The position numbers were made by a program, and so were the translations under genes. From the NCBI GenBank assembly GCA_003250395.1, contig QKGM01000044.1:52550-116549 (forward strand): a stretch of DNA of 64,000 nucleotides. The letters run 5' to 3'. This document shows positions 45,699 through 55,972 of this stretch, piece after piece. Each line of letters starts with the position of its first letter. Positions within the stretch are counted from its first letter, which is position 1. The notes under the pieces are model-generated. The model made no database searches and was not told the origin of the DNA. It worked only from the letters and a program-made list of their open reading frames with translations. Origin of the DNA: Bacteroidota bacterium (GTDB lineage Bacteria > Bacteroidota > Bacteroidia > Bacteroidales > TTA-H9).

Positions 45699-46477
45699 CC
45701 GATAATATTGAGGTCGTAACCAAAGGCTAATAATGCAAGTATTAAAACACCAGCCACGATACGATACCACCCAAACGCTCTAAAACCATAACGGGTCAAT
45801 AAGCTTATAAAACTCTTTATGGCTGCAATAGCTACTATAAAGGCCACTATATTGCCAAAAATAAGAATATCAATATCATCGGTAGAAATACTTTTATAAT
45901 TTTGAAGTAACTTCCAGGCCGAAGCAGCAAACATAGTAGGAACAGCCAGAAAAAACGAGAATTCAGCGGCGGTTTTCCGGGAGAGCCCCTGTGCCATTCC
46001 ACCAACAATGGTTGCAGCTGAACGTGAAACCCCAGGAATCATAGCTATAGTTTGAAACATCCCAATCCAAAAACCTTTCTTGTACGTTACCTCCTGCCCG
46101 ACATCAGGCTTATTAAACCACTTATCAACGAACAATAGTATAATACCTCCCAAAACCAGCATAATAGCAACAACGATTACGCTTTCAAGCATCGCATCAA
46201 TAAAATCACTTGCTAAAAAGCCAATAACAGCAGCAGGAATGAACGCAACAAAAAGCTTGAAATAAAAATCAACCGACTGGAAGAATCTTTTCCAGTAGAG
46301 AACTATTACAGAAAGAATTGCACCAAACTGAATATTCACCACAAACGCTCTGGTAAAGTCGGTTGATTCTACACCAAGAATACTCTGAGCAATAATCATA
46401 TGGCCGGTAGAACTGACAGGTAAAAACTCAGTAATCCCTTCGACGACAGCAATAAGAAGAGCCTGTATCCAAGTCAT
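45695..46477 (-). CDS. uppP: Undecaprenyl-diphosphatase
   Basis: 260 residues, all-helical with about eight membrane segments. The two active-site motifs are intact: [15 protein letters not shown] (about 14-28) and [13 protein letters not shown] (about 150-162). It recycles undecaprenyl diphosphate to the monophosphate carrier for peptidoglycan and O-antigen synthesis, and can raise bacitracin tolerance. Translation is coupled to truB by a 4-base overlap. Confidence 0.95.
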   Translation of the reverse strand: MTWIQALLIAVVEGITEFLPVSSTGHMIIAQSILGVESTDFTRAFVVNIQFGAILSVIVLYWKRFFQSVDFYFKLFVAFIPAAVIGFLASDFIDAMLESVIVVAIMLVLGGIILLFVDKWFNKPDVGQEVTYKKGFWIGMFQTIAMIPGVSRSAATIVGGMAQGLSRKTAAEFSFFLAVPTMFAASAWKLLQNYKSISTDDIDILIFGNIVAFIVAIAAIKSFISLLTRYGFRAFGWYRIVAGVLILALLAFGYDLNIIG

Positions 46478-46667
46478 AGTTTTATTTATATCAACATTTT
46501 GTTCTTAAAGAATCTACTAAAACAAGATTCAGGGGAGTACCGATTTGTAATTATTAGTTTGAAAGCTTACTCTTTCAGAACTAAAACAGGTTATTCCCAT
46601 TGATACACTTCATGGCGAAACACCTATTCGTGTTTTGCTCAACAAATTATACTAATATACCATATGG

Positions 46668-46946
46668 CTAATCTTTTGGTTTCTTCATTATAGCGAACAA
46701 TCCGACTACAAAACCAGCGATGATGAGGATAGGAGACAAAGTAAGACGCTGGAAGCTGAACAAATCATAATTAAAAACATTGGGATCAGTGCTACCACCT
46801 CCTACCATTAGTATAAAACCAATAAGAAGCAGCCCGACTGAGCAAAGCAATAATATGTAGTTCAATCGGCCAAAGGCAAAATCACGACTCTGTCGTTCAG
46901 AAACTGGTTCGGAATGTTCATTCTTTTTCATCTCTTTGGGTGCCAT
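46668..46946 (-). CDS. DUF3098 small membrane protein
   Basis: 92 residues. An N-terminal charged stretch is followed by FAFGRLNYILLLCSVGLLLIGFILMVGGGSTDPN (given in part: FAFGRLNYI, GFILMVGGGS), which is the DUF3098 signature. A second membrane helix (about 68-86) and a short basic tail follow. It sits 11 nt after ftsX, the conserved place in Bacteroidota. A role linked to FtsX or the cell envelope is inferred from synteny only. Confidence 0.9.
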   Translation of the reverse strand: MAPKEMKKNEHSEPVSERQSRDFAFGRLNYILLLCSVGLLLIGFILMVGGGSTDPNVFNYDLFSFQRLTLSPILIIAGFVVGLFAIMKKPKD

Positions 46947-46957
46947 ATTATGGTTAA

Positions 46958-47836
46958 TTAAAAATATAAATTATCAGGATCAATACGTAAATACTTCCTT
47001 ACAGCAAGATAGTTGGAAATCCATGAAAGGGTAATTCCCAGAAACAGGACAATTCCAAACAATATTAAATAGAGATCTAATTCAGCTAAGGAAATGAGAT
47101 CGGGCAACTCACGATTTCCATAAATCAACAGGCTTATTAACAATGAAATGGCAATTATGGAGCCTAAAATGCCCTGAAATATACCCTTTACAAGGAATGG
47201 TCGTTGCACATATGCCCGAGTAGCACCTACAAGGAGCATTGTACGAATGAGGAACCGGCGTGAATATACAGAAAGCCGAATTGTATTATTAATTAAGGCA
47301 AAAGCAATAACCATAAGCAGTATACTGAAACCAAACAAAACCAAACTAATTCTCCTGACATTCTCATTCACCAGGTTAATAAGCGATTTCTGGTATTGAA
47401 CTTCTTTCACTTCTGGCTCAGCAACAATTTTTCTCTCAAGACCTGGAATACTATCCATATTAGCCCACCCGGCATTCATTTTAACTTCGATAGAAGGCAA
47501 TAACGGATTAAACCCAAGGAACCCAACGAAATCTTCACCAAGGTCATCAGATAAATCTTTTGCTGCCTCCTCTGCAGTGATATAACGGGTACTCTTCACC
47601 CAAGGCATGGCATCAAGTTTTTTCTGTAACTTTAAAATTTCCGATTCTCTGATACCATCCCGGATACTAACCGATATTCCGATATTTTCTTTCACATGTT
47701 GCGATAAACGCTGGGCATAGAGTAACACCAGCCCAACTGTTCCTAAAAGAAACAGAACCAACGATATACTAACGATGGTAGTTAAATAGGACGACATCAG
47801 ACGACGTCGGGTATATTTTTCTTCGTGTCGCACCAT
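46958..47836 (-). CDS. ftsX: Cell-division ABC transporter permease FtsX
   Basis: 292 residues from the ATG at 47836; the start 13 codons upstream gives a leader not seen in the family. The first membrane helix follows TRRRLMSSYLTTIVSISL. A periplasmic domain (about 45-155) contains ESEILKLQKKLDAMPWV, and three C-terminal helices follow. The ...INNTIRLSVYSRRFLIRTMLLVGA stretch (in part) is the FtsX coupling loop. With FtsE it regulates peptidoglycan hydrolases at the septum; ftsE is not in the window. Confidence 0.92.
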   Translation of the reverse strand: MVRHEEKYTRRRLMSSYLTTIVSISLVLFLLGTVGLVLLYAQRLSQHVKENIGISVSIRDGIRESEILKLQKKLDAMPWVKSTRYITAEEAAKDLSDDLGEDFVGFLGFNPLLPSIEVKMNAGWANMDSIPGLERKIVAEPEVKEVQYQKSLINLVNENVRRISLVLFGFSILLMVIAFALINNTIRLSVYSRRFLIRTMLLVGATRAYVQRPFLVKGIFQGILGSIIAISLLISLLIYGNRELPDLISLAELDLYLILFGIVLFLGITLSWISNYLAVRKYLRIDPDNLYF

Positions 47837-47897
47837 AGACAATTGCAAAGGTAGAAAATAAATCTCGCCGAACACGCTGAATTTCTGTAATCAGATA

Positions 47898-47928
47898 ATA
47901 AAAAAGCCCCGGAGGGTCTCCGGGGCTT
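47898..47928 (-). terminator. Terminator after the first C25 peptidase gene
   Basis: Perfect 11-bp stem AAGCCCCGGAG/CTCCGGGGCTT with a GGT loop, followed on the minus strand by a T-run. It lies between the peptidase stop and the ftsX start, so ftsX has its own promoter. Confidence 0.92.
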
Positions 47929-47950
47929 CCTTCGAACAAAACAACCTAAG

Positions 47951-50900
47951 TTATTTCCTAACAACCATCTTCTGGGTTACAATTTTTCCATTACCTTCTA
48001 TCATTACGAAGTATACCCCATCAGCAAGGTTACTCAGATTAATCTGAGTTGAGAAGCGTCCATTCACTTCAAGGAGGCTATTTTCGAATACCTTGTTTCC
48101 TTGTGTATTAACAATTGTAATTCTAAGATCAGTCTGGTTAAGTGCAAACAACTCTAATGTCACCATTCCATGAGTCGGGTTAGGGAATAGCCTGAGTTCA
48201 CTGATTCCGTTGATCTCGTTAACACCAGTACAATCTTCGAAAGTAATTACTGAAGCTCCGTCTTTAACACAACCTTCAGCTGAAGTTATCTGAACAGTAA
48301 CGGTACGAATACCATGCATTCCAACACCTGTACTATCTATTTCAACTGTAGGAGTGGTAGCACCAGTAGACCACAAATAAACAGCGCCTTCATTAGTTGC
48401 ATCTAAAATCACAGCTTCATTATGGCAAAGAGTTGTATCTGCTACAAAACTAATAACAGGAAGAGCATTAACAGTAATATTCTGAATAGCAGTATTAGAA
48501 CAGCCTGTTTCATCAGATACAGTATATCCTATGGCAATTTCACCAGCTACATTTGGCGTAAAGACACCACCTTCAACACCTTCGCCACTATAAACACCTC
48601 CTTCAGGTAATCCACCTGTAAGGGTGATTGGAGAAGATTCCTGGCAAACCGGACTTAGGGCTGCCAAAGAAACTTCCGGAATATCTTTAACAGTTACTGT
48701 CTGGTCAACAGTGGTTTCACATCCAAATTCATTTTCATAAGAATATGAAACAATCTGATCACCGACCCCAACCAGTGAAGCATCAAATTCTCCATTCTCA
48801 TTAATAGCATTTCCTGAGAACACCCCACCCTGAGGCGTTACGGTATTGATAATAAATGGAGCTGTGTTTACACAAACAGGGGTTACAGGTTCAAAGACAA
48901 CAGCAGGGTAATTGCTGATGGTAAGAGTTGTAGAAACAGCGGGACTTTCACAACCACCGATTGTTTGAGTAACAAAGTAGGTATAAACACCTGCTTCTGT
49001 CTCTCCCGTGGAATAAACAGATCCTTCATTTACAAGTTGCGTAAGGGCTTCATCGGAATACCATTTGATTCCTTCGCCCTGAGCAGTTAGATCAGGAACT
49101 ACATTTCCAACACATGCACCAGCACTTTCTGCAAGAGGTTCAGCAGGAGTTGTCCCCACTTTGATGTATGCAGGCGCGATATAAGTATTTGTTTCACCAT
49201 CCTTGGAAACAGTAAGAGAAACTGTGTATTCGCCAGAAGTTGCATAAGTAATACCTGTAGGATTCTGCTCGGTGGAAGTAGCAGGATTACCACCTTCAAA
49301 TGTCCATTCCCATCCCGTTGGCTGACCAGAGGAAAGATCGGTAAAACTGGCAGAACCTTCATTACAGAAATGTGTTTCCTGTGCGGTGAAATTAGCAGCT
49401 AAAACATCAGATAACACATCTATTTCTGCTCTGTATCTGAAATAATTGGTCATGGTACCAACCACTACAAGTTTCTGACCAGCAGTAGTAGCTGGAAGGG
49501 TAAACGTTACACCTGCGGAAGTAGCTACCTCACAACCAATAATCTGTCCATCGAGAGTAAGGGCGATGGTGCTACCTTCTGTAGCATTAATAGTAAGTGA
49601 TGGCGTATTCTCATAGATTTCTGACGGATGAGTAACTGTTAACGTCTGGGGAACTTCAGAGTAAATTACACTGAAGCATTCACCATGGTGATGAAACAAT
49701 GCATAGGTAACAGCTTTATTACTGGTATTATAAGGCCAGTTACTTTGTTTCAGAAAGTACTTACCGGCTGCCTGACCAAAACATGGAAGAATACCACGAG
49801 GAAGCGGAGTAGATGAATAATCAGGCATGAAATCGGGGAACCAGTTATCATATACACCCCAAACATATGTATCATTTACAAATGAATAGGATACTTCTGA
49901 AGGAGCAATAAGACCAAGAGCCCCAGAATTCAAACCAAATTTGGTATGCCTGTGGAATTTCTCTACAAAGCACTCACTTCCCCAATTATATTTCCCTGTT
50001 AAACAATTTATAGTCATAATGAAAGTAAGGTCAGTATTCTGGCAACCATTGATATTGGTATTGGTATAGCTTGGCTCACCCCAACCGGTTTCCATTCCAT
50101 GGTCACGATGCTGAAGGATAAATGCACCGGCATTAATAGCGTTATTAACCATCGTGGCATTACCGCCGTCCCATCCGCCTAATGTAGCAGGAGATTGAGG
50201 AATATAGTTCAAACCATTTGGCCCGAAATAATTAACAACTGTATTGGTATTGGTAGCAGTAGACCATACAGAACCAGGGGTTCCTTCATAAACCTTATTT
50301 ATACGAACTGGATCTTTACCTTGTACATTCTTAAAATATCCACCAACTGTTTCCGAACAAATCTGGAACCAGCGTACTGTTTGCCATCCTAAAGCAGTAA
50401 CGGGGTGATTATAAAAATCAGCACTTGTTGGAGGATTACGCTCATAATTAAGAAACTTTGAAACCATTACTGTCAGCTGATCATTATTGTTAGCTGTTAT
50501 ACGCGAAAAGCAAACATCTGGCATCATATCGTTTCCAACAATATCAGCATAAATATTATCAGACACACAATAGTTATCATAGATTGGTGACATAATATTT
50601 TTGGCCCCATCAGTTCCATAATCTCCTAATAGCAAACAAGCAACTGGCTTTAATGACCAATTGTTGTAAGCATTATTAATAAAACTCTCAATTGCAGTTG
50701 TAGTATTACCGCCTACTTCATCAACAGTGAACACCTTAGTGATTATCCCCTGCTCTGTACGGAAGATACGGATACTATCGGCCCATCTTACGAAATCATC
50801 TCCTGTAGGAGTTATAATTACATATTCACATTCATCATCATCCGCATTATAATGACGGGCATAGCGATCACTATAATTAACTGTTGGAAGGCTGGAATAA

Positions 50901-51586
50901 TTCATGATATAGTCACTGAGAATTGGATCCCAGAAACGGTTACGGTAGGCAACATCACCAAACTGTCCATTGCCCCCAACGGTTTCAATCTGAATTTGTA
51001 AATCCCTGTACACCTTCAGTTGTTTGGTAACAGGGTTGTATTGGAACGGAGTAACACCAAGCATCACAACATCAACACCACGAATCGGTGTAACTTCGCT
51101 GATTTGCACTGGCTGGGCAGGATAAAAAGCATTTTCTGAATAGAGCTGTTGATTTTTCTCTATCACGATAGGACTGTCGTCTCCATCCAAAGGAATTCGC
51201 ATTGAGGGAGCAACATTCACGTTTTCATAAACTTCAACCCGATCAGCAATTATTCTGACCGATGGCTGAGAGCCCGATGGAATAGCAATAAAACGGGCTT
51301 CTCCGGGAAGGTTTGGAGCACCTTCATCGCCAGTAAGAAAAACACCGGGAAGCTCCACATTTACCATTTGCTCACCTTTTACGTCAGTTGGTGTAAAAGT
51401 GAACTCCTCAACGGAATAATCAACGGTAATGTTAGAGGTTTTGGATTCGACCAGTGTGAATCCCTTGCGAGACCATGAATCGCTGTAGCGAATGGTCTGA
51501 GCTGAGAGTTGAATACCTGAAACAGCAAAAACCATTAACAGGGTAAGAACTCGAAAAGAATAACTACGTGTAAATAATTTATTCAT
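47951..51586 (-). CDS. Gingipain-family (C25) cysteine peptidase with PKD modules and T9SS sorting domain
   Basis: 1211 residues. A signal peptide (about 1-30, ending LSAQ) precedes a propeptide region. The C25 catalytic domain spans about 250-650, with catalytic His496 in QHRDHGMETGWGEP and nucleophile Cys528 in MTINCLTGKYNW; the spacing of 32 fits gingipains. A beta-sandwich like the gingipain IgSF domain follows (about 650-740), then PKD (WEWTFEGGNPATSTEQNPTG) and several Ig-like repeats. The type A T9SS domain is the last ~80 residues (LRLFPNPTHGMVTLELF to VVRK). It should be secreted and surface-attached, degrading protein outside the cell. A second C25 gene lies directly upstream. Confidence 0.92.
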   Translation of the reverse strand: MNKLFTRSYSFRVLTLLMVFAVSGIQLSAQTIRYSDSWSRKGFTLVESKTSNITVDYSVEEFTFTPTDVKGEQMVNVELPGVFLTGDEGAPNLPGEARFIAIPSGSQPSVRIIADRVEVYENVNVAPSMRIPLDGDDSPIVIEKNQQLYSENAFYPAQPVQISEVTPIRGVDVVMLGVTPFQYNPVTKQLKVYRDLQIQIETVGGNGQFGDVAYRNRFWDPILSDYIMNYSSLPTVNYSDRYARHYNADDDECEYVIITPTGDDFVRWADSIRIFRTEQGIITKVFTVDEVGGNTTTAIESFINNAYNNWSLKPVACLLLGDYGTDGAKNIMSPIYDNYCVSDNIYADIVGNDMMPDVCFSRITANNNDQLTVMVSKFLNYERNPPTSADFYNHPVTALGWQTVRWFQICSETVGGYFKNVQGKDPVRINKVYEGTPGSVWSTATNTNTVVNYFGPNGLNYIPQSPATLGGWDGGNATMVNNAINAGAFILQHRDHGMETGWGEPSYTNTNINGCQNTDLTFIMTINCLTGKYNWGSECFVEKFHRHTKFGLNSGALGLIAPSEVSYSFVNDTYVWGVYDNWFPDFMPDYSSTPLPRGILPCFGQAAGKYFLKQSNWPYNTSNKAVTYALFHHHGECFSVIYSEVPQTLTVTHPSEIYENTPSLTINATEGSTIALTLDGQIIGCEVATSAGVTFTLPATTAGQKLVVVGTMTNYFRYRAEIDVLSDVLAANFTAQETHFCNEGSASFTDLSSGQPTGWEWTFEGGNPATSTEQNPTGITYATSGEYTVSLTVSKDGETNTYIAPAYIKVGTTPAEPLAESAGACVGNVVPDLTAQGEGIKWYSDEALTQLVNEGSVYSTGETEAGVYTYFVTQTIGGCESPAVSTTLTISNYPAVVFEPVTPVCVNTAPFIINTVTPQGGVFSGNAINENGEFDASLVGVGDQIVSYSYENEFGCETTVDQTVTVKDIPEVSLAALSPVCQESSPITLTGGLPEGGVYSGEGVEGGVFTPNVAGEIAIGYTVSDETGCSNTAIQNITVNALPVISFVADTTLCHNEAVILDATNEGAVYLWSTGATTPTVEIDSTGVGMHGIRTVTVQITSAEGCVKDGASVITFEDCTGVNEINGISELRLFPNPTHGMVTLELFALNQTDLRITIVNTQGNKVFENSLLEVNGRFSTQINLSNLADGVYFVMIEGNGKIVTQKMVVRK

Positions 51587-51651
51587 AACAGCAGTAGGTA
51601 AGAATTGAATATAATAATTGGGGTATAGAATTTTTCATTTCAAAGTCATAA

Positions 51652-53727
51652 TCATCTCACGACTGTTAAAGTGTTCGAGAAGATGGTCTTTTTTGTCTCA
51701 ATCCTGAGAATATATGTTCCATTAAGCAGTGCTTCCAAATCTATTCGAACCTCAAAGGTAGAAGATTTTTCAGAATTAAGATTAATGTTTATCACCATTT
51801 TACCGCTTAAATCATATATTTTCACTGATTTAATATCTCCACTCTCAGCGGGTACCGATAAATTAATAAAATCATTTGCAGGATTAGGAAAGATTTCTGC
51901 CTTCGTCCTGCTACCATGCTCATTAATGGAGGTATAATTATCCGTATGAATCTTCATGGCAGCATCTCCAAGAATATTGTTATCATAAAAACACCAACGA
52001 AGTGCTCCTTCCTCCCATTGTCCTGGTGCTTCAACCCAGGGTGCAGTAGCTATTTTTGATTGAACCTGAGTCTGTCCGATCCTGTCAATACCCATTGTAT
52101 AAAGTGCGTTTACAAACTCTCGGTGCAAATGTAATGAAGGCCCTTCGGTCTGGCCTTCATTAAACCAACCATAGCGACTATTAAATGACCCTGCTACAAC
52201 AAAGTTTTGAATTTTGAGCATCTCTTCTGCAATACAATCACTTGCATCAAATGCACCACATATACAACCGTGAGTATAAACCAGGCAATAATTGTGGTCA
52301 ATACCATTCACCATATTAAAATTTGCATCGGTAATATCCCAGGTACTCATTCTCAACGCATAGTCTACATTACTATGGCCTGAATGATGAATAAAAGTCA
52401 TACCAGTGTTAATTTTACTGATAAGTTCTTGTTTTGACCAATAACCAAGATCCCGGTCGTACATCTCCTGTATAGGGAAGGCTTCCGGAATGCCATCTGT
52501 TGTATACCCGTTGTCTTCGTGATGTCCGATCAACATTTCGAGGTAATCAGCACCCCAGGTTTGCGGGTTGGAATAGAGGTCTTCACCCGCGACTAAAGTA
52601 TTTGTCAACTCTCCATCTACAGGATTTTGCTGGTAGTTAAGCACCTTATGAATCATCCTTGCCTGTTCGGTTGCGTTGCCATAAGGAAGGCGAGCTACCG
52701 CGAGGTCTGGAAGCAGATCATCTTCATCAGGCTCTCCCCAAAGGCTATTACCATTTTCGTTCCAGGTTCCATCAAGTGCAGAATAATAGAGATCGGCAGG
52801 AATGGAAATATCCTCATAAATACTTCCCTGAGAGTTAACCTGGCAGAAAAGTCCACGAGCCGGAACAAGCTCAACATCACCACCCAACAACAAATAATCA
52901 ACACCATCAGTTTGAACTCTGTTGATAATGTAATTCCTAATTTTCTCCTGATTATCAACACCATTCTGTGAAGCATATATATCCTCTGTAGTTACAATTT
53001 CGGAAGAGAGACCTACTGAAGAATAATATTCAAGTAATGATGTGAAGCCTTCCTGATATCCGTCAGGAGTAATTATCAGTAATCCAACAGCATTATTCTT
53101 TTTGTCCCAGGAGTCGTATAAAACCATATCATCTGGATTTTGAACCAGATGACCAAGGGTTTTGGTAATAGTTTCAGACTTTGAACAGTTGCGTAAGGCT
53201 TTAGTTGCCTTTTCGGTGGTAGTATAGGTTATGGTTACATCTGCCTCCTGAAACCAGGTAAGTTGCCCGGTGGCCGGAATATAGGACAACGGTGTAAATG
53301 TGGTGAAGGCAACAGCATGTCCGTTATAAAAGTGGGTTGAAACCCTTCCATGTTTCTCAACCGGATAGATGTTCCGGGAATTATATACAGCCTCGTTCTT
53401 AACAAATTCGCCCGAAATCCCTTCTGAAACCGGCCGGGAATATTGTCTGGGATACAACGAATACTCTCCTGAAAGTTTCACAGGGTTGCTAAGTGTTACC
53501 TCAACATCGGTGGCCTCGCATCCCGGCGGAAGAAGTACACTTACTGATTGCCATGGAACCATCGGATTACCAGGGATGGCCGACAGTAACATCCCTTGCG
53601 ACTCCACTAACTGATACCCCAGATGATTTGAAACAGAGGGCTGACTAAACTTAAAGGAAACCTTGACATTTTGCGAATACCCCGGTATTAAAACCAATAA
53701 CAGTAAGAACAAACACAATCTTCTCAT
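51652..53727 (-). CDS. Gingipain-family (C25) cysteine peptidase with T9SS sorting domain
   Basis: 691 residues from the ATG at 53727; a longer frame start adds 32 residues before a clean signal peptide (MRRLCLFLLLLVLIPGYSQ) and is rejected. A propeptide-like region (to about 200) precedes the C25 domain: GLLIITPDGYQEGFTSLLEYY, LLLGGDVELVPARG, DLAVARLPYGNA. The catalytic His451 is in HHSGHSNVDYA, and the nucleophile is Cys488 or Cys490 in THGCICGAFD. The type A sorting domain is the last ~75 residues (AEIFPNPANDFINLSVP to TVVR). It is 66 nt upstream of the larger C25 gene. The two are only distantly alike, so this is not a recent duplication. Confidence 0.92.
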   Translation of the reverse strand: MRRLCLFLLLLVLIPGYSQNVKVSFKFSQPSVSNHLGYQLVESQGMLLSAIPGNPMVPWQSVSVLLPPGCEATDVEVTLSNPVKLSGEYSLYPRQYSRPVSEGISGEFVKNEAVYNSRNIYPVEKHGRVSTHFYNGHAVAFTTFTPLSYIPATGQLTWFQEADVTITYTTTEKATKALRNCSKSETITKTLGHLVQNPDDMVLYDSWDKKNNAVGLLIITPDGYQEGFTSLLEYYSSVGLSSEIVTTEDIYASQNGVDNQEKIRNYIINRVQTDGVDYLLLGGDVELVPARGLFCQVNSQGSIYEDISIPADLYYSALDGTWNENGNSLWGEPDEDDLLPDLAVARLPYGNATEQARMIHKVLNYQQNPVDGELTNTLVAGEDLYSNPQTWGADYLEMLIGHHEDNGYTTDGIPEAFPIQEMYDRDLGYWSKQELISKINTGMTFIHHSGHSNVDYALRMSTWDITDANFNMVNGIDHNYCLVYTHGCICGAFDASDCIAEEMLKIQNFVVAGSFNSRYGWFNEGQTEGPSLHLHREFVNALYTMGIDRIGQTQVQSKIATAPWVEAPGQWEEGALRWCFYDNNILGDAAMKIHTDNYTSINEHGSRTKAEIFPNPANDFINLSVPAESGDIKSVKIYDLSGKMVININLNSEKSSTFEVRIDLEALLNGTYILRIETKKTIFSNTLTVVR

Positions 53728-53949
53728 TTTGAACAATATTTGGAGACGATAATCTGAACAATAGTAGAACAATAAACTGCAAATATATAAACAGATTGGT
53801 TGCCAGCCAAAAAGAAATATCAAACGTTTGAAATTTCACACCATCGATTTTAAAATCATATTATTCTGATACCCAACAAAAACTCTGGAATTGGCACCTT
53901 AATAAATACTACAAACATCGTATTGCCCTGTAAAAGAATAAGCTTGCTC

Positions 53950-53980
53950 TTGACAACGCCTCCCGATTGGAGTATATTTG
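53950..53980 (+). promoter_or_regulatory. Bacteroidota-type promoter for queA
   Basis: TTG at 53950-53952 and TATATTTG at 53973-53980 are 20 bp apart, an excellent match to the -33/-7 consensus TTG-N19-21-TAnnTTTG. Transcription would start about 30 nt before the queA ATG. Confidence 0.7.
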
Positions 53981-54015
53981 CACAACTTTTGAGAAAAATT
54001 TCAAACTAACTACAT

Positions 54016-55065
54016 ATGAAACTATCACAGTTCAAGTTTAATTTACCTAACGAACTGATTTCAAACTATCCTTCTGCTAACCGTGACGAAACCAGACTTA
54101 TGGTGGTTAACCGCAGGACACAAACCATCGAACACAAACAATTTCGCGACATCATTGACTATTTCAGCGATGGTGACGTATTTGTTCTGAACGATACCAA
54201 AGTATTCCCCGCCCGCCTTTATGGCGAAAAAGAAAAAACCGGAGCCAAGATTGAAGTTTTCCTTCTCAGGGAGTTAAACCGTGAATCACGCCTCTGGGAT
54301 GTACTCGTTGATCCAGCACGTAAAATCCGGATCGGGAATAAACTCTATTTCGGCGATGATGATTCACTCGTTGCTGAAGTTATTGATAATACCACCTCAA
54401 GGGGCCGTACGCTTCGTTTTCTTTTCGACGGTCCATACGAAGAATTTAAAAAAACCATCCAACGACTTGGTGAAACACCTTTACCAAAAATTCATAAGAG
54501 GGCTGTCGAACCTGAAGATGAGGACCGGTATCAAACTATTTACGCCAAAAATGAGGGAGCTGTAGCTGCTCCCACTGCAGGACTGCATTTCAGCAGAGAA
54601 CTAATGAAACGACTTGAGATAAAAGGGGTTCATTTTGCAGAAATCACGCTGCACGCCGGACTTGGTAATTTCCGGAATATTGAAGTTGAAGATCTCACCA
54701 AGCATAAAATGGACTCGGAAGAGATGTACGTTAACGAAAAAGCTGTTGAGATTATAAACAACACTAAAGACAATCGAGCCAAAGTGGTAGCTGTTGGAAC
54801 CACTACCATGAAAGCTCTTGAAACAGCTGTTACTATTTCAGGTCATGTAAAGACATATAACGGGTGGACAAACAAATTCATTTTCCCACCTTATGATTTC
54901 ACTGTGGCTGATGCACTGATTACCAACTTCCATCTGCCTATGTCTTCAATGATGATGATGGTGGCTGCCTTCGCTGGATATGACCTGTTAATAAAAGCAT
55001 ACAAAACAGCCGTTGAAGAAAAATACAAATTTTTCACTTATGGCGATGCGATGCTGATCATCTGA
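54016..55065 (+). CDS. queA: S-adenosylmethionine:tRNA ribosyltransferase-isomerase
   Basis: 349 residues, standard length. Landmarks are [24 protein letters not shown] at the start (in part), [45 protein letters not shown] and [19 protein letters not shown]. It transfers ribose from SAM to preQ1 in tRNA to make epoxyqueuosine. A clear promoter precedes it and a strong terminator follows, so it is monocistronic. In other Bacteroidota I recall it next to truB; here two C25 genes lie between. Confidence 0.95.
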   Translation: MKLSQFKFNLPNELISNYPSANRDETRLMVVNRRTQTIEHKQFRDIIDYFSDGDVFVLNDTKVFPARLYGEKEKTGAKIEVFLLRELNRESRLWDVLVDPARKIRIGNKLYFGDDDSLVAEVIDNTTSRGRTLRFLFDGPYEEFKKTIQRLGETPLPKIHKRAVEPEDEDRYQTIYAKNEGAVAAPTAGLHFSRELMKRLEIKGVHFAEITLHAGLGNFRNIEVEDLTKHKMDSEEMYVNEKAVEIINNTKDNRAKVVAVGTTTMKALETAVTISGHVKTYNGWTNKFIFPPYDFTVADALITNFHLPMSSMMMMVAAFAGYDLLIKAYKTAVEEKYKFFTYGDAMLII

Positions 55066-55080
55066 TATACTTCAAATAAA

Positions 55081-55116
55081 AAAAGAGCCGTCCTTTCACA
55101 GACGGCTCTTTTTTTG
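55081..55116 (+). terminator. Rho-independent terminator after queA
   Basis: Stem AAGAGCCGTC/GACGGCTCTT with an 8-nt loop and a following T-run; it ends 13 nt before the ispD start. Confidence 0.9.
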
Positions 55117-55128
55117 TTGTTTTGTATC

Positions 55129-55821
55129 ATGAAAGCTATTGCCATAATTGTAGCCGGAGGTTCAGGAAAACGTCTCGGGGGGGAAGTCCCGAAACAATTT
55201 CAATTACTTCGGGGCTTACCTGTTTTGATGCATACTATAACCATATTTGCAAGAATCAAAGACTTTGAGCAAATAAGAATAGTTTTACCTGGTTCTTATT
55301 TAACCTTATGGGATCAGTTATGTAAGATTTACAATTTTGGAATAACCCATCAAATTATTACAGGAGGTTCTGAAAGATACTTTTCAGTTAAAAATGCCAT
55401 CCATAATATTTCAGAAGACTGCCTTATTGCCATACATGATGGGGTCAGACCACTTGTTTCTGACGAAATGATTATCAGAGGCCTTCATCTTGCTGCAGAA
55501 TACGGGGCAGCAATTCCTGTTATACCAATTGATAGCTCAATCAGGCAAATTCATAATAAAACCTCGGTTCCGGTGAAGAGGGAAAACTACCGGATGGTTC
55601 AAACTCCTCAGGTTTTTAAAAGTGCTATCCTATGTGAATCATACGATCAACACTTTCAGACCTGTTTTACCGACGACGCATCAGTGGTTGAAGCTGCTGG
55701 CTATCAGGTCAGGCTTTTTGACGGAGAATACACAAATATTAAAATTACCACTCCCAATGACCTTGTCATTGCAAATGCCCTTCTCGAAAACAGGTATAAT
55801 TCGCTGGATGGAGATCTATAA
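55129..55821 (+). CDS. ispD: 2-C-methyl-D-erythritol 4-phosphate cytidylyltransferase
   Basis: 230 residues from the ATG at 55129 (MKAIAIIVAGGSGKRLGG); a TTG 15 nt earlier is inside the queA terminator and unlikely. CTP-binding GGSGKRLGGEVPKQF (about 10-24), IHDGVRPLVS, and VKRENYRMVQTPQVF are the family motifs. It is the third step of the non-mevalonate (MEP) isoprenoid pathway, feeding polyprenyl synthesis such as the enzyme at 8.4-9.4 kb. Confidence 0.95.
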   Translation: MKAIAIIVAGGSGKRLGGEVPKQFQLLRGLPVLMHTITIFARIKDFEQIRIVLPGSYLTLWDQLCKIYNFGITHQIITGGSERYFSVKNAIHNISEDCLIAIHDGVRPLVSDEMIIRGLHLAAEYGAAIPVIPIDSSIRQIHNKTSVPVKRENYRMVQTPQVFKSAILCESYDQHFQTCFTDDASVVEAAGYQVRLFDGEYTNIKITTPNDLVIANALLENRYNSLDGDL

Positions 55822-55932
55822 TTTCTTTATTATGAGAAAATCGTTGGTGATGCAGAAAACGCTGATGCACATGTCACCAGGAGCCTCCTGACCTCAAACA
55901 GTCCCATACATTTCAGTATTATTAAAAAGGGC

Positions 55933-55940
55933 TATCTTTG
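55933..55940 (+). promoter_or_regulatory. -7 promoter element of the mannose-1-phosphate guanylyltransferase gene
   Basis: TATCTTTG fits TAnnTTTG and lies 33 nt before the start codon; the -33 element is not clear. Confidence 0.5.
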
Positions 55941-55972
55941 CCCATATTACCACTAACTAAAACAAATATTGC

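Noticed and set aside
47951..53727. Recent tandem duplication of the C25 genes
   Set aside because: The two proteins differ strongly in sequence and modules; only the family motifs align.
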